From assembly GCA_013201395.1 (NCBI GenBank), contig JABMJD010000003.1, positions 83,540-147,539 of the forward strand: DNA of 64,000 bases, given 5' to 3'. Below, piece by piece: positions 18,313 to 26,589 of the stretch; within the stretch, counting starts at the first letter, position 1, and each line of letters starts with the position of its first letter. Source of the DNA: Candidatus Syntrophopropionicum ammoniitolerans (GTDB lineage: Bacteria; Bacillota; Desulfotomaculia; Desulfotomaculales; Pelotomaculaceae). The notes under the pieces are model-generated. The model was given only the letters and a program-made list of their open reading frames with translations, was not told the origin of the DNA and did not search any database. The position numbers and the translations under genes are program-made.

Positions 18313-18341
18313 AGTATAATGTAACTTTTGCCATATTGCAA
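18313..18341 (-). promoter_or_regulatory. Sigma-A promoter of the fapR-fab operon
   Basis: Read on the minus strand, TTGCAA (18336-18341), 17 bases and TATACT (18313-18318). The predicted start falls in the FapR operator. The promoter lies after the rpmF terminator, so the fab operon is an independent unit. Confidence 0.8.
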
Positions 18342-18348
18342 GCAGTTA

Positions 18349-18388
18349 AAAAAAATAAGCCCCATCTTGGAAACAGGGTGGGCTCATT
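18349..18388 (-). terminator. Terminator after rpmF
   Basis: On the minus strand an imperfect stem built on AGCCC and GGGCT is followed by TTATTTTTTTT. It lies between the rpmF stop and the fapR promoter. Confidence 0.7.
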
Positions 18389-18401
18389 TAAAGGTGCTGA
18401 T

Positions 18402-18578
18402 TTATTTGGCAATAACTTCCCGGCCTTTATAATAGCCGCACTCGGGGCAAAGATGATGAGGGATAATGAGAGCATGACATTGTGGGCATTCAACCAGTTC
18501 GGGTGCCTCAGCTTTCATGTTTGCCGCTCGCCGCTGCCTTCCTTTTTGCTTGGAAACTTTCCTCTTTGGTACTGCCAT
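18402..18578 (-). CDS. rpmF: 50S ribosomal protein L32
   Basis: A 58-residue L32, a small protein of the large ribosomal subunit near the peptidyl-transferase region. It begins MAVPKRKVSKQKGRQRRA and carries a four-Cys zinc ribbon, CPQCHAL and CPECGYY, so it is the zinc-binding form. The start ATG is at 18576-18578, 20 bases after the DUF177 gene, the usual partner. Confidence 0.97.
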   Translation of the reverse strand: MAVPKRKVSKQKGRQRRAANMKAEAPELVECPQCHALIIPHHLCPECGYYKGREVIAK

Positions 18579-18598
18579 TATTTACACCCCCTTCGGGT

Positions 18599-19111
18599 TC
18601 ATTTCCTGTTTTTTTTGAGTAATTTCTTTAAAACGTTAAACCGAGGATCACCTTCCTCAAGGGCACAACCGCAATTCTCTTTATTTAGATTTGCCCCACA
18701 AACGGAGCATAGCCCTTGACAATCCTCGGCGCATACTGCTTTCATCGGTAGGCCGAGAAAAATACTGTTGATCACAGCCGGGGTGAGATCAATATAATCC
18801 CCTGTAAAGGTGTGCAGTTCCTCATTAGCCTCCCCTGCCGGGAGTAGTGAGTACTCCTCATCAATAGAAACCATATAATCGTAATCAAAGGGCTGCAGAC
18901 AACGACTGCAAGATAGTTCTAGTTTCCCCCCTGCTGATCCTTGTACAGTTAAGGTTTCACCAGTATTGGCAACCGTCAAGTTAGTTTTTACCGGACCGGC
19001 AAAAGCGATTTCCTCTCCGGAAAAGGTAATAGGCGGTAAATCCACAGTCTGTTCATAACGAGCAAAATCCCCGGGGCTTCTTTTTATTTGTGCCACATCG
19101 AGCCGTATCAA
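18599..19111 (-). CDS. yceD: DUF177 (YceD-like) protein
   Basis: This 170-residue DUF177 protein is almost always encoded with rpmF. The plant and E. coli members are linked to 23S rRNA accumulation, so a role in large-subunit assembly is likely (inference). It has four Cys in two pairs: LELSCSRCLQPF in the middle and CAEDCQGLCSVCGANLN near the end, typical of the family. The start is TTG 19111 behind GAGGTGATCAT. Confidence 0.92.
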   Translation of the reverse strand: MIRLDVAQIKRSPGDFARYEQTVDLPPITFSGEEIAFAGPVKTNLTVANTGETLTVQGSAGGKLELSCSRCLQPFDYDYMVSIDEEYSLLPAGEANEELHTFTGDYIDLTPAVINSIFLGLPMKAVCAEDCQGLCSVCGANLNKENCGCALEEGDPRFNVLKKLLKKNRK

Positions 19112-19139
19112 ATGATCACCTCAATTTCAACACCATAAA

Positions 19140-19168
19140 ATTATATTAAGAAGGGCTGGTTTTGTCAA
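19140..19168 (-). promoter_or_regulatory. Sigma-A promoter of yceD-rpmF
   Basis: Read on the minus strand, TTGACA (19163-19168), 17 bases and TATAAT (19140-19145): a perfect consensus match, about 30 bases before the yceD start. Confidence 0.92.
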
Positions 19169-19245
19169 GAAATTTCCTTTTTTATTCATTCCGGCGGACA
19201 ACCGGCAATATACTTTTCCTAAGCAAATAGAAAGGTGGATATGTC

Positions 19246-20541
19246 TTGGCCAAGCTGATCATGCTTTTTTTTATTATCGTCAGCCTGCTGACAATAAACA
19301 TTATGCTTAAAAATAACGCCCGACGTGGAGATGCCATTCGTCTTCTTTGGACGCTATCCGCATTGGTTTTTGTCCTGAGCATGGTCTCTTGCCCGCAAAT
19401 CGTGTTTGAAGGAGCAGCGCTGGGCCTGAAAACATGGTGGAATATAGTTTTTCCCGCCCTGCTTCCCTTTTTTATTGCCTCCGAGCTGTTAATGAGCTTC
19501 GGCCTCGTCCATTTTATGGGGGAGTTATTGGATCCGGTCATGCGTCCCCTGTTTAACGTTCCTGGTTCTGGCTCTTTTGTCATGGCGGTAGGATTCACCT
19601 CCGGCTATCCCATCGGGTCAATGGTCACTGCCAGACTGCGTAAAGAAGGTTTATGCAGCAGGGTAGAGGCGGAACGGCTGATGTCATTCACAAACAACTC
19701 CAGCCCTCTTTTCATGCTGGCGGCAGTGGCCGTTGGTATGTTTAATAACCCGGGACTGGGCGTGTTGATTGCCGGTACCCATTATCTTTCCAACATTACC
19801 CTGGGTCTAATACTGCGATTTTACTCATCAAAGGAAGGCGGTATGCCCCGCCAAACCAGTACAGGAGAAAGAAATCCCATTGCCCGGGCCCTGGGGCGCA
19901 TGATGCAGGTGCAAAGAAAGGAAAAACGCCCTCCCGGTAAAATCATCGGTGATGCCGTAAACAAATCTATCGCCAACCTGCTGAGCATCGGGGGCTTCAT
20001 TATTCTCTTTTCAGTAATCATAAAACTGCTCGGTACCGCGGGCGTCATCAACAGTATTGCAGAAATACTGGGTTTTTTTCTCCTACCACTGGGTTTTTCC
20101 CCAGATATCTTGCCGGCCCTGAGCAGTGGTTTTTTGGAAATGACCATCGGCTCTAAATTAGCCAGCGAAGCACCGGTACCCTTGAGCCAACAGGTTATTG
20201 CCGTAGGCATGATCCTGTCTTGGAGCGGCATTTCCGTTCACGCCCAGGCAGCAAGCATGATTGCCGATACCGATATTAGAATGCTGCCTTTTGTTCTTTC
20301 CCGGGTCTGTCACACCTGTCTGGCCGGCATTTACACCTACCTGGCCTGCAGGTGGATGGGAAACCTGGAAATGACTGCACCTGCAATAGCCGCCACCCAT
20401 TATTTCCGGGATAGCAGCTTTGCCTACCTGGGCTTTAAAATTTTCCTTCTCTTCCTCCTTTTATTGCTGGCAATAATGATTCTGTCCTTGTTATTCCACC
20501 TGCTTTTTTCCCTGAGACTGCTCATTGTAAGAAAAAGATGA
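19246..20541 (+). CDS. ylbJ: Sporulation integral membrane protein YlbJ
   Basis: A 431-residue membrane protein with about eight hydrophobic spans. YlbJ is a sporulation protein under sigma-E control in Bacillus, needed for normal spore cortex. Family marks are GLKTWWNIVFPALLPFFIAS, a nucleoside-transporter-gate-like GFTSGYPIGSMVTARLRKEG, FTNNSSPLFMLAAVA, and the later LEMTIGSK and SWSGISVHAQAAS. The start is TTG 19246 behind AGGTGG. It lies near coaD and rsmD, as in many spore formers. No sigma-E promoter could be assigned with confidence in the 134 bases shared with yceD. Confidence 0.9.
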   Translation: MAKLIMLFFIIVSLLTINIMLKNNARRGDAIRLLWTLSALVFVLSMVSCPQIVFEGAALGLKTWWNIVFPALLPFFIASELLMSFGLVHFMGELLDPVMRPLFNVPGSGSFVMAVGFTSGYPIGSMVTARLRKEGLCSRVEAERLMSFTNNSSPLFMLAAVAVGMFNNPGLGVLIAGTHYLSNITLGLILRFYSSKEGGMPRQTSTGERNPIARALGRMMQVQRKEKRPPGKIIGDAVNKSIANLLSIGGFIILFSVIIKLLGTAGVINSIAEILGFFLLPLGFSPDILPALSSGFLEMTIGSKLASEAPVPLSQQVIAVGMILSWSGISVHAQAASMIADTDIRMLPFVLSRVCHTCLAGIYTYLACRWMGNLEMTAPAIAATHYFRDSSFAYLGFKIFLLFLLLLLAIMILSLLFHLLFSLRLLIVRKR

Positions 20542-20636
20542 TCATACAGGAGATAATATTGTTTCCCCGCACTCATATATTTCACTGTTTATGTTCATCA
20601 TAACAACTAGACTAAGGATAAGCAGGTGAATAAATT

Positions 20637-22739
20637 TTGAGTGAACTAGCCGGCCTATTCAATCCCAAATCTATAGCCATCATCGGCGCATCTAAATCTC
20701 CCGGCAAAATTGGCAATGTTATTGTTAAAAACATGATCGACTGTGGTTATAAAGGCAAAATTATACCTGTCAATCCCAAAGAATCTACAATAGAAGGACT
20801 ACAGTGTTACCCGGATGTAAATAAAATACCGGAACCAGTGGAAATGGCTGTTTTGTCAGTACCGGCAGGAAAGTCCCTGGAAATTGCCACCGCCTGTGGC
20901 AAAAAGGGTTTAAAGTACCTGGTGGTAATTACTGCCGGCTTTAAAGAAACAGGCAAGGAAGGATTGGAACTTGAACGAAAGCTGCTGGAGATTTGTCGTC
21001 AATACAACATGCGAATGCTGGGCCCCAACTGCGTGGGCCTCATGGACACCCATGCACCAATCAATGCGACATTTGCTGCCGGCTTTCCCTTGAAGGGAGA
21101 AATTGCTTTTATCTCCCAGAGCGGTGCTATGGTGCTGTCTATTCTAGACTGGAGCTATCAGGTGGGGTTGGGCTTTAGCAAATTTATCAGTCTTGGCAAT
21201 AAAGCAGACCTAACGGAAGCCGACTTCATTGAAGATGCCTCTGAGGACCCCAACACAAAGGTCATCCTTTGCTATATCGAAGATGTAGAGGATGGGGCAC
21301 ATTTTCTGGATGTGGCCCGAAGAGCCAGCAGGAAAAAACCGATTGTGATTCTAAAGTCAGGGACCAGCCAGGCTGGAGCACAAGCTGCTTCTTCCCATAC
21401 CGGTGCTCTTGCCGGTAGTGATCTGGCCTATGATACTGCTTTCCAACAGAGTGGCGTGATTAGAGCTAAAAACATGTCCGAATTATTTGATTTGGCCATC
21501 GCCTTCGCCAATCAACCCCTACCCCAAGGGGATCGGGTGGCAGTGATTACCAACTCGGGTGGCCCCGGGATTATAGCTACCGACAATATTGAGGAAAAAA
21601 ATTTAAAGATGGCCCGGTTTACCAAAAAGACAGTAGAATCCCTGCGAAATAATCTGCCCGCCGAGTCCAATATTTACAACCCCGTGGATGTATTGGGGGA
21701 TGCCAAAGCGAATCGCTTTCATTACGCCTTGCAAACGGTGCTGGCTGATCCTGGTGTAGACAGTGCCGTGGTGCTGGTCTGTCCGGCGGCTGTGGCTGAG
21801 CCGGTGGAGACAGCAGAGGCTATGGTCGGGCTAAGTAAAGAGTTTCCCCATAAACCCCTCTTTGCTGCCATGATGGGCGGTCCCAGGCTGGAAGAAGGAG
21901 CCAGGATACTGTCTGATGCACATATCCCATGCTTTACCTTTCCGGAACCAGCCATAACCAGCATTAGCGGTATGGTAAACTACAACCGGATCAAAAATTC
22001 AACAATCCCATCAGAGCAGCGGACATTTAATGATCTGGACTTAAAAACCGTCAAGGCCACGCTCTTTGATGTAAAAAGGGATAACCGCCTGGTCTTGCTG
22101 GGCAGTGAAGCAGCGGAAATAATATCCGCCTACGGCATACCGGCCGCACCCACTATTCTGGCCATAAACCCCGAAGAGGCGGCCGCACATGCAGACCGTT
22201 TGGGTTACCCGGTGGTATTAAAAATCGCCTCCCCCAAAATTTTGCATAAAACAGATGTGGGGGGAGTAAAGGTGGGTCTTGATTCCCGAGAAAAGGTCAG
22301 CAGCGGTTTTGTAGAAATAATGGACAATGTTCACCGTTATCTGCCCCATGTAGCTGTATATGGGGTAGAGGTGCAAAAAATGATGCCCAAAGGGATCGAA
22401 ATAATTATCGGCATGACCAGGGATATCCAGTTTGGTCCTTTACTGGCCTTTGGGTTGGGAGGCATCTATGTCAACCTTTTAAAGGATGTGTCTTTCCGGC
22501 TGGTAGACGGTCTGACCCAAGGTGAGATCGACAGCATGATTGCAGAAACCAAGGCTTATACACTACTAAGAGGCTACCGGGGTGAAAAGCCCGCTGATAT
22601 TGATGCGGTTTTAAAAATAATGGGACGGGTAGCCAAACTAGTCTCAGATTTTCCGGAAATAAATGAAATTGACATTAACCCTGTATTTGCTTACAACCAG
22701 GGAGCCAGCGCACTGGATGTCAAAATAACCATATCGTGA
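20637..22739 (+). CDS. ADP-forming acetate/acyl-CoA ligase, fused alpha-beta form
   Basis: A 700-residue single-chain NDP-forming acyl-CoA synthetase. It interconverts acyl-CoA, ADP and phosphate with acid, CoA and ATP, gaining ATP in fermentative or syntrophic metabolism. The N-terminal CoA-binding Rossmann domain reads IAIIGASKSPGKIGNVIVKN; the middle domain holds the phospho-His in SSHTGALAGSDLAYD (around residue 255); the C-terminal ATP-grasp domain includes LGYPVVLKIASPKILHKTDVGG in pieces and FGLGGIYVNLLKDVSF. The start is TTG 20637 behind AGGTGA. The next gene follows within about ten bases and is probably co-translated. The true acyl substrate (acetate, propionate or other) cannot be told. 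Confidence 0.92.
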   Translation: MSELAGLFNPKSIAIIGASKSPGKIGNVIVKNMIDCGYKGKIIPVNPKESTIEGLQCYPDVNKIPEPVEMAVLSVPAGKSLEIATACGKKGLKYLVVITAGFKETGKEGLELERKLLEICRQYNMRMLGPNCVGLMDTHAPINATFAAGFPLKGEIAFISQSGAMVLSILDWSYQVGLGFSKFISLGNKADLTEADFIEDASEDPNTKVILCYIEDVEDGAHFLDVARRASRKKPIVILKSGTSQAGAQAASSHTGALAGSDLAYDTAFQQSGVIRAKNMSELFDLAIAFANQPLPQGDRVAVITNSGGPGIIATDNIEEKNLKMARFTKKTVESLRNNLPAESNIYNPVDVLGDAKANRFHYALQTVLADPGVDSAVVLVCPAAVAEPVETAEAMVGLSKEFPHKPLFAAMMGGPRLEEGARILSDAHIPCFTFPEPAITSISGMVNYNRIKNSTIPSEQRTFNDLDLKTVKATLFDVKRDNRLVLLGSEAAEIISAYGIPAAPTILAINPEEAAAHADRLGYPVVLKIASPKILHKTDVGGVKVGLDSREKVSSGFVEIMDNVHRYLPHVAVYGVEVQKMMPKGIEIIIGMTRDIQFGPLLAFGLGGIYVNLLKDVSFRLVDGLTQGEIDSMIAETKAYTLLRGYRGEKPADIDAVLKIMGRVAKLVSDFPEINEIDINPVFAYNQGASALDVKITIS

Positions 22740-22749
22740 GGTGGTTTAC

Positions 22750-23805
22750 TTGAAAAATATTTACATATTAGGTACACCAAACAGCGGCAAAACAAGTATT
22801 GCTCTAGGCCTGGCTTTGAAGCTTCGCCAGGAAGGCCGCAAGGTGGCCTATTTTAAACCTGTGGGCAGTTATGCCGGGTCTACTAGTTTCCGGGGGGATG
22901 AGGACGCTCTCTTGATGAAAGAAATTCTGGAGATGGAACATCCACTAGAAACAATTGTCCCCTATATAGCAGGGCCCTCCTACCTGTCCAGCCATAGCGA
23001 TCCCAGTGTGTCATTAAACAAGGTGCGGCGGGCTTATGAGAGTATCGCCGGCAATAGTGATATTATAATTATCGGTGGTGCCGGTTATCCCCATATCATG
23101 GGCTCTTTAGGTCTTGATGCCATGAGCTTGGCCCTGGAACTGCAGGCAATGCCGCTATATATCATTAGAATTGACAATGACTACAGCCTGGATCAGACAA
23201 TTTTCATCAACAGGTACATGTCTTGTAATGACACCCCTGTCTTTGGCAATATTTTTTACAATGTTCCACGTTCTCTTTTGGCTAAAACAGAGGGAATATA
23301 TAAGCCCACTTTACAAAGACTGGGATACCGTATTTTAGGGCTTGTCCCTGGTATGCCGGATATAACATCCCCGACAGTGAAAGAATATTATGAGGTTTTA
23401 GGTGGTGAAGTGCTGGCGGGGGAAGACAGGATGGAACAAATAGTGGAAGATATCGTTATTGGGGCCATGACTGCCGAAAGTGCCCTAGATTATCTGCGGC
23501 GGGGTGCTAACAAAGGTGTCATCACTGGTGGGGATCGTTCAGAAATAGCACTAGCCGCCCTGGAAACAAATACATCCATGATTGTTTTAACAGGCAGCCT
23601 CTATCCGGATGTCAAGTTAATCGCCCGTGCGGAAGGCCAGGGTGTCCCTTTGATTTTGGTACATTACGACACCTACACAACTATAGAAAAAATGTCAGCA
23701 GTAAGCAGAAAAATAACTGCCGGTGACAAAAAAGCCATCAAAACAGCAGTCGATAATATTGATCAATATGTAGAATGGAAAGGCATACTAAACGCCTTAC
23801 AGTGA
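22750..23805 (+). CDS. P-loop (BioD-like) and DRTGG-domain protein
   Basis: A 351-residue protein with an N-terminal P-loop domain of the BioD/CobB type (ILGTPNSGKTSIALGLALK, then VAYFKPVGS) and a DRTGG domain around residues 215-320 (VIGAMTAESALDYLRRGANK, then GVITGGDRSEIALAAL). The pair makes up the N-terminal regulatory half of long phosphotransacetylases, but the catalytic PTA domain is absent. It follows the ADP-forming ligase directly, which suggests a regulatory or partner role for that enzyme (inference). The start is TTG 22750 behind GAGGTGG; a GTG at 22741 overlaps that site. Confidence 0.83.
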   Translation: MKNIYILGTPNSGKTSIALGLALKLRQEGRKVAYFKPVGSYAGSTSFRGDEDALLMKEILEMEHPLETIVPYIAGPSYLSSHSDPSVSLNKVRRAYESIAGNSDIIIIGGAGYPHIMGSLGLDAMSLALELQAMPLYIIRIDNDYSLDQTIFINRYMSCNDTPVFGNIFYNVPRSLLAKTEGIYKPTLQRLGYRILGLVPGMPDITSPTVKEYYEVLGGEVLAGEDRMEQIVEDIVIGAMTAESALDYLRRGANKGVITGGDRSEIALAALETNTSMIVLTGSLYPDVKLIARAEGQGVPLILVHYDTYTTIEKMSAVSRKITAGDKKAIKTAVDNIDQYVEWKGILNALQ

Positions 23806-23814
23806 AGGTTGCTG

Positions 23815-24261
23815 CTATTTCATTAATTTGAGCTCCGCACGCCCTTGTTCCAGTTGTTCCATAATTTTTCCCAGGTTTTCCTGCAGGTTTACTAGAATAT
23901 CATCGGCATAACCTTTGGCCCCTTCACGAATCTCCATGGCCACTGATTCGGCTTTGCCCAGGATCTCATCGGCGTTGACTTTTGCCTGGCGGACTATTTC
24001 ACTATCGTCTGCCCTTTTCTCAATCTGTTTTTGCGCATCGTCCACAATGCGCATGGCTTCTTTTTGAGAATCTTGTAGGACCTTTTCCCGCTCCTGGATA
24101 ATCCACTTGGCCTGGCGGACTTCCTCAGGCATGGTTGTCCTAATGCGGTCCAGGAGATCGAGCAGGCGGTCTTCCTCTACCATTACCTTTCTGGTAAATG
24201 GCACCTTGCCACTATTTTCAATTAACTCTTCCAATTCGTTTAGGGAATTTAGCAAATCCAC
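23815..24261 (-). CDS. Coiled-coil protein downstream of coaD
   Basis: A 148-residue, charged, helix-rich protein with a long predicted coiled coil from about residue 45 to 145 (for example QAKWIIQEREKVLQDSQKEA). Similar proteins next to coaD in clostridia are often labelled ATPase or DivIVA-like, but no nucleotide-binding motif or DivIVA membrane motif is visible, so that label is not supported. The start is GTG 24261 with GGGGGAGGAC about ten bases upstream. It is last in rsmD-coaD-orf and faces the DRTGG gene across nine bases. Confidence 0.75.
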   Translation of the reverse strand: MDLLNSLNELEELIENSGKVPFTRKVMVEEDRLLDLLDRIRTTMPEEVRQAKWIIQEREKVLQDSQKEAMRIVDDAQKQIEKRADDSEIVRQAKVNADEILGKAESVAMEIREGAKGYADDILVNLQENLGKIMEQLEQGRAELKLMK

Positions 24262-24285
24262 TTTGTTATATGTCCTCCCCCAAAT

Positions 24286-24768
24286 TTATTTGTCCCGCAT
24301 TTTTTCTTTTAGTTTTTGCGCCACCAGCGGCGGCACCAGGCCACTAACTGAACCACCGAAAAAAGCAATTTCCTTTACTGTGGTGGAATTGATAAAGGAA
24401 TATTCTGCTCTGGTCATCAAAAAAACAGTTTCCAAATGACAAGCCAACTTTTTGTTTGTTAGTGCCATGCGGAATTCATTTTCAAAGTCTGAAATTACCC
24501 GCAGCCCCCGTACAATCGCCTTTGCCTTGTGCTCGATTGCATAATGTATGGTCAACCCATTAAACATATCTACCTCAACATTAGGAAAAGGTTTAAGTAC
24601 CTCCTTCAATAATACAACCCGCTCCTCGGGGGTAAATAGCGGCTTTTTAGTAGTGTTCCAGGATACAGCTACTATTAATTTGGAAAACAACGAGGAAGCC
24701 CTGCCGATGATATCCAGATGCCCTAGTGTCACCGGATCAAAACTCCCAGGATATATAGCAATTTGCAT
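24286..24768 (-). CDS. coaD: Phosphopantetheine adenylyltransferase
   Basis: A 160-residue nucleotidyltransferase that makes dephospho-CoA from ATP and phosphopantetheine. The ATP site TLGH is in YPGSFDPVTLGHLDII, and the second motif is FINSTTVKEIAFFGG. RGLRVISDFENEFRMALTN is also typical. The start is ATG 24768 behind GGAGGGTGA. It lies about 20 bases after rsmD, its usual partner. Confidence 0.97.
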   Translation of the reverse strand: MQIAIYPGSFDPVTLGHLDIIGRASSLFSKLIVAVSWNTTKKPLFTPEERVVLLKEVLKPFPNVEVDMFNGLTIHYAIEHKAKAIVRGLRVISDFENEFRMALTNKKLACHLETVFLMTRAEYSFINSTTVKEIAFFGGSVSGLVPPLVAQKLKEKMRDK

Positions 24769-24789
24769 TCTATTCACCCTCCCCGGCAA

Positions 24790-25344
24790 TTACCGATATC
24801 TGTAAAATGAAAGTAACGTATCACCATATCTCTCCTGGCGAACCAGGATTAGTTCTTCTATTTTCCGGGGCAGGTGATGGCCCTTACTACTTTCTACAAC
24901 AACCATCCCATCGGCCTCCAATAGCCTGTGCCTAATAATACCCGTCAGTGTGCTAGCCTCATAATCCTTAAGGTACGGTGGATCGAGAAAAATTATGTTG
25001 AACAATTTGTTTTTGCGACCCAACTGGGTTAAAACTGCTGTAACTTCTCCGCGAATCAACTGACTTTTTTCCACAAACCCGGTAACACGCAAATTTTCTT
25101 TTATAATATGTAAGGCTTTACTATTAGTTTCGACAAAAATTACACTAGCAGCACCACGGCTTAAGGCTTCTATACCGATGTTCCCACTTCCTGCAAAGAG
25201 ATCTAAAAAACTGCTGTTTATTACACAGTCTCCTAGAATATTAAAAAGCGCTTCTTTAACCCGATCTGATGTCGGTCTGACTACTAATCCTGCCGGGGTT
25301 TTAAGTTTACGCTTTTTAGCCGAACCAGCAATAACGCGTGGAAT
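24790..25344 (-). CDS. rsmD: 16S rRNA (guanine-966-N2)-methyltransferase RsmD, apparent ATT start
   Basis: The open frame encodes a full-length RsmD of about 184 residues: PRVIAGSAKKRKLKTP, RPTSDRVKEALFNIL, the SAM-binding FLDLFAGSGNIGIEALSRGA, and the catalytic DPPY in IIFLDPPYLK. RsmD methylates G966 of 16S rRNA. No ATG, GTG or TTG lies near the conserved N-terminus; the best start is ATT at 25342-25344, seven bases after GGAAGG and exactly one residue before the homologous Met position. A second ATT is at 25350. The first in-frame TTG would delete the whole SAM-binding half. A sequencing error is the alternative. Confidence 0.88.
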   Translation of the reverse strand: MPRVIAGSAKKRKLKTPAGLVVRPTSDRVKEALFNILGDCVINSSFLDLFAGSGNIGIEALSRGAASVIFVETNSKALHIIKENLRVTGFVEKSQLIRGEVTAVLTQLGRKNKLFNIIFLDPPYLKDYEASTLTGIIRHRLLEADGMVVVESSKGHHLPRKIEELILVRQERYGDTLLSFYRYR

Positions 25345-25368
25345 AAGAATCCCTTCCTTTAATCTGTT

Positions 25369-25377
25369 ATTATAGCA
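25369..25377 (-). promoter_or_regulatory. Extended -10 promoter element for rsmD-coaD
   Basis: Read on the minus strand, TGCTATAAT is an extended -10 box, 25 bases before the ATT start of rsmD. No good -35 box lies at the right distance. The mRNA would have a very short leader holding the GGAAGG site. Confidence 0.6.
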
Positions 25378-25436
25378 TATTTAATCAGGAAAATCGATTG
25401 ATTCAATACCTCGAAAACATCCACTGTTTTACTTCC

Positions 25437-25465
25437 GCATAGGCCACAATAAATAGGATATCCTA
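25437..25465 (+). promoter_or_regulatory. Sigma-G-like promoter of gpr
   Basis: GCATA (25437-25441), 17 bases and TATCCTA (25459-25465). The first box fits the sigma-G -35 consensus (GHATR) fully and the second fits the -10 consensus (CATNMTA) at six of seven positions. The position before a germination protease gene supports forespore expression. Confidence 0.6.
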
Positions 25466-25483
25466 AAAGCAGCTAAAACAAAA

Positions 25484-26482
25484 ATGGGGGTTTGCATTTT
25501 GGATCTTGATTTTTATAAAAACAATAATATTAACGTTGATCTGGCTATTGAAGCCCACGATATTGTGCGTGGCCAGTTGGGAACAGAAATTCCCGGAGCA
25601 GTTGTCAACCGTCACCAGTTTGCTAACGCATCGGTAACCAGTGTGCAGGTAGTGGAAGAAAAAGCAGCACAGATGATGGGCAAACCTGTGGGCACATATA
25701 TAACCATAGAAGCACCTGCCATGAGGGATAAAAATCCCACTGCCCAAAAGGAGGTGGCAGAGGTCCTGGCTCAACAGCTTTCATCCCTATTTGACCTGCC
25801 TGAAAACGCCAATGTACTTATTGTTGGGCTGGGCAACAGGCAAGCCACCCCTGATTCTTTGGGCCCCAAGGTAGTGGAGCAGTCTATTGTTACCCGTCAT
25901 CTATACCGATACGCCCCGGAGGAGTTAAAGGGAGGCATGCGCTCTGTGAGTGCAATGGCTCCCAGTGTGCTGGGCATCACCGGCATTGAGTCAGCCGAAA
26001 TAATAAAAGGTGTGGTGGAAAAAATCCAACCGGAGCTAATTATTGCTATAGATGCCCTGGCCGCCGGTAGTGTGAACCGGATCGGTACAACTATCCAGCT
26101 TGCAGATACAGGTATTAGCCCTGGTTCTGGTATTGGCAACAAGCGCACCGGCATAAACAAGGAAACAATGGGGGTATTGACCATTGCCATCGGAGTCCCC
26201 ACAGTGGTGAATGCTGCCGTTATCGCCCAGATAACAATAGAACACTTTTTAGAAAAACTCAAATCAAACCCGATGCTTAATAAGGTGCAGCAAAACATTA
26301 TGCCGGACTATACCCAGGGAATAATAAATGATATTTTAAGCCCCTTCAGGGGAAATTTGATGGTCACCCCCAAAGAGATTGATGCATTAATCCTTGACAC
26401 CTCTAAGGTTGTTGCCGGTGGCATATCTATGGCCCTTCATCCAGCCATTAGTGCTGAAGAATATAATATGTATCTTCATTAG
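25484..26482 (+). CDS. gpr: Spore germination protease GPR
   Basis: GPR is made as a zymogen in the forespore and degrades small acid-soluble spore proteins at germination. This 332-residue protein has the family core VLIVGLGNRQATPDSLGPKVV, SVSAMAPSVLGITGIESAEII, AIDALAAGSVNRIGTTIQLADTGI in pieces, and GVPTVVNAA. The start is either ATG 25484 or TTG 25499 (LDLDFYKNN), which has GGGGG eight bases upstream and may be the real one. Presence of gpr shows the host forms endospores. The divergent neighbour is rsmD. Confidence 0.95.
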   Translation: MGVCILDLDFYKNNNINVDLAIEAHDIVRGQLGTEIPGAVVNRHQFANASVTSVQVVEEKAAQMMGKPVGTYITIEAPAMRDKNPTAQKEVAEVLAQQLSSLFDLPENANVLIVGLGNRQATPDSLGPKVVEQSIVTRHLYRYAPEELKGGMRSVSAMAPSVLGITGIESAEIIKGVVEKIQPELIIAIDALAAGSVNRIGTTIQLADTGISPGSGIGNKRTGINKETMGVLTIAIGVPTVVNAAVIAQITIEHFLEKLKSNPMLNKVQQNIMPDYTQGIINDILSPFRGNLMVTPKEIDALILDTSKVVAGGISMALHPAISAEEYNMYLH

Positions 26483-26505
26483 ATTTAAAGCATTAATTTA
26501 AAACG

Positions 26506-26542
26506 CAAAAATATTGCAAGCAGCTATCCTAACACTGCTTGC
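26506..26542 (-). terminator. Terminator downstream of recG
   Basis: GCAAGCAG and CTGCTTGC form a perfect 8-bp stem around an 11-base loop; on the minus strand AATATTTTT follows. It would end the recG transcript and any downstream micro-ORF, and may also block transcription from gpr. Confidence 0.7.
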
Positions 26543-26589
26543 ATTCTAAAATTATTTGGAGGTGGAATGGCAATTTATTAGAACAGGTA

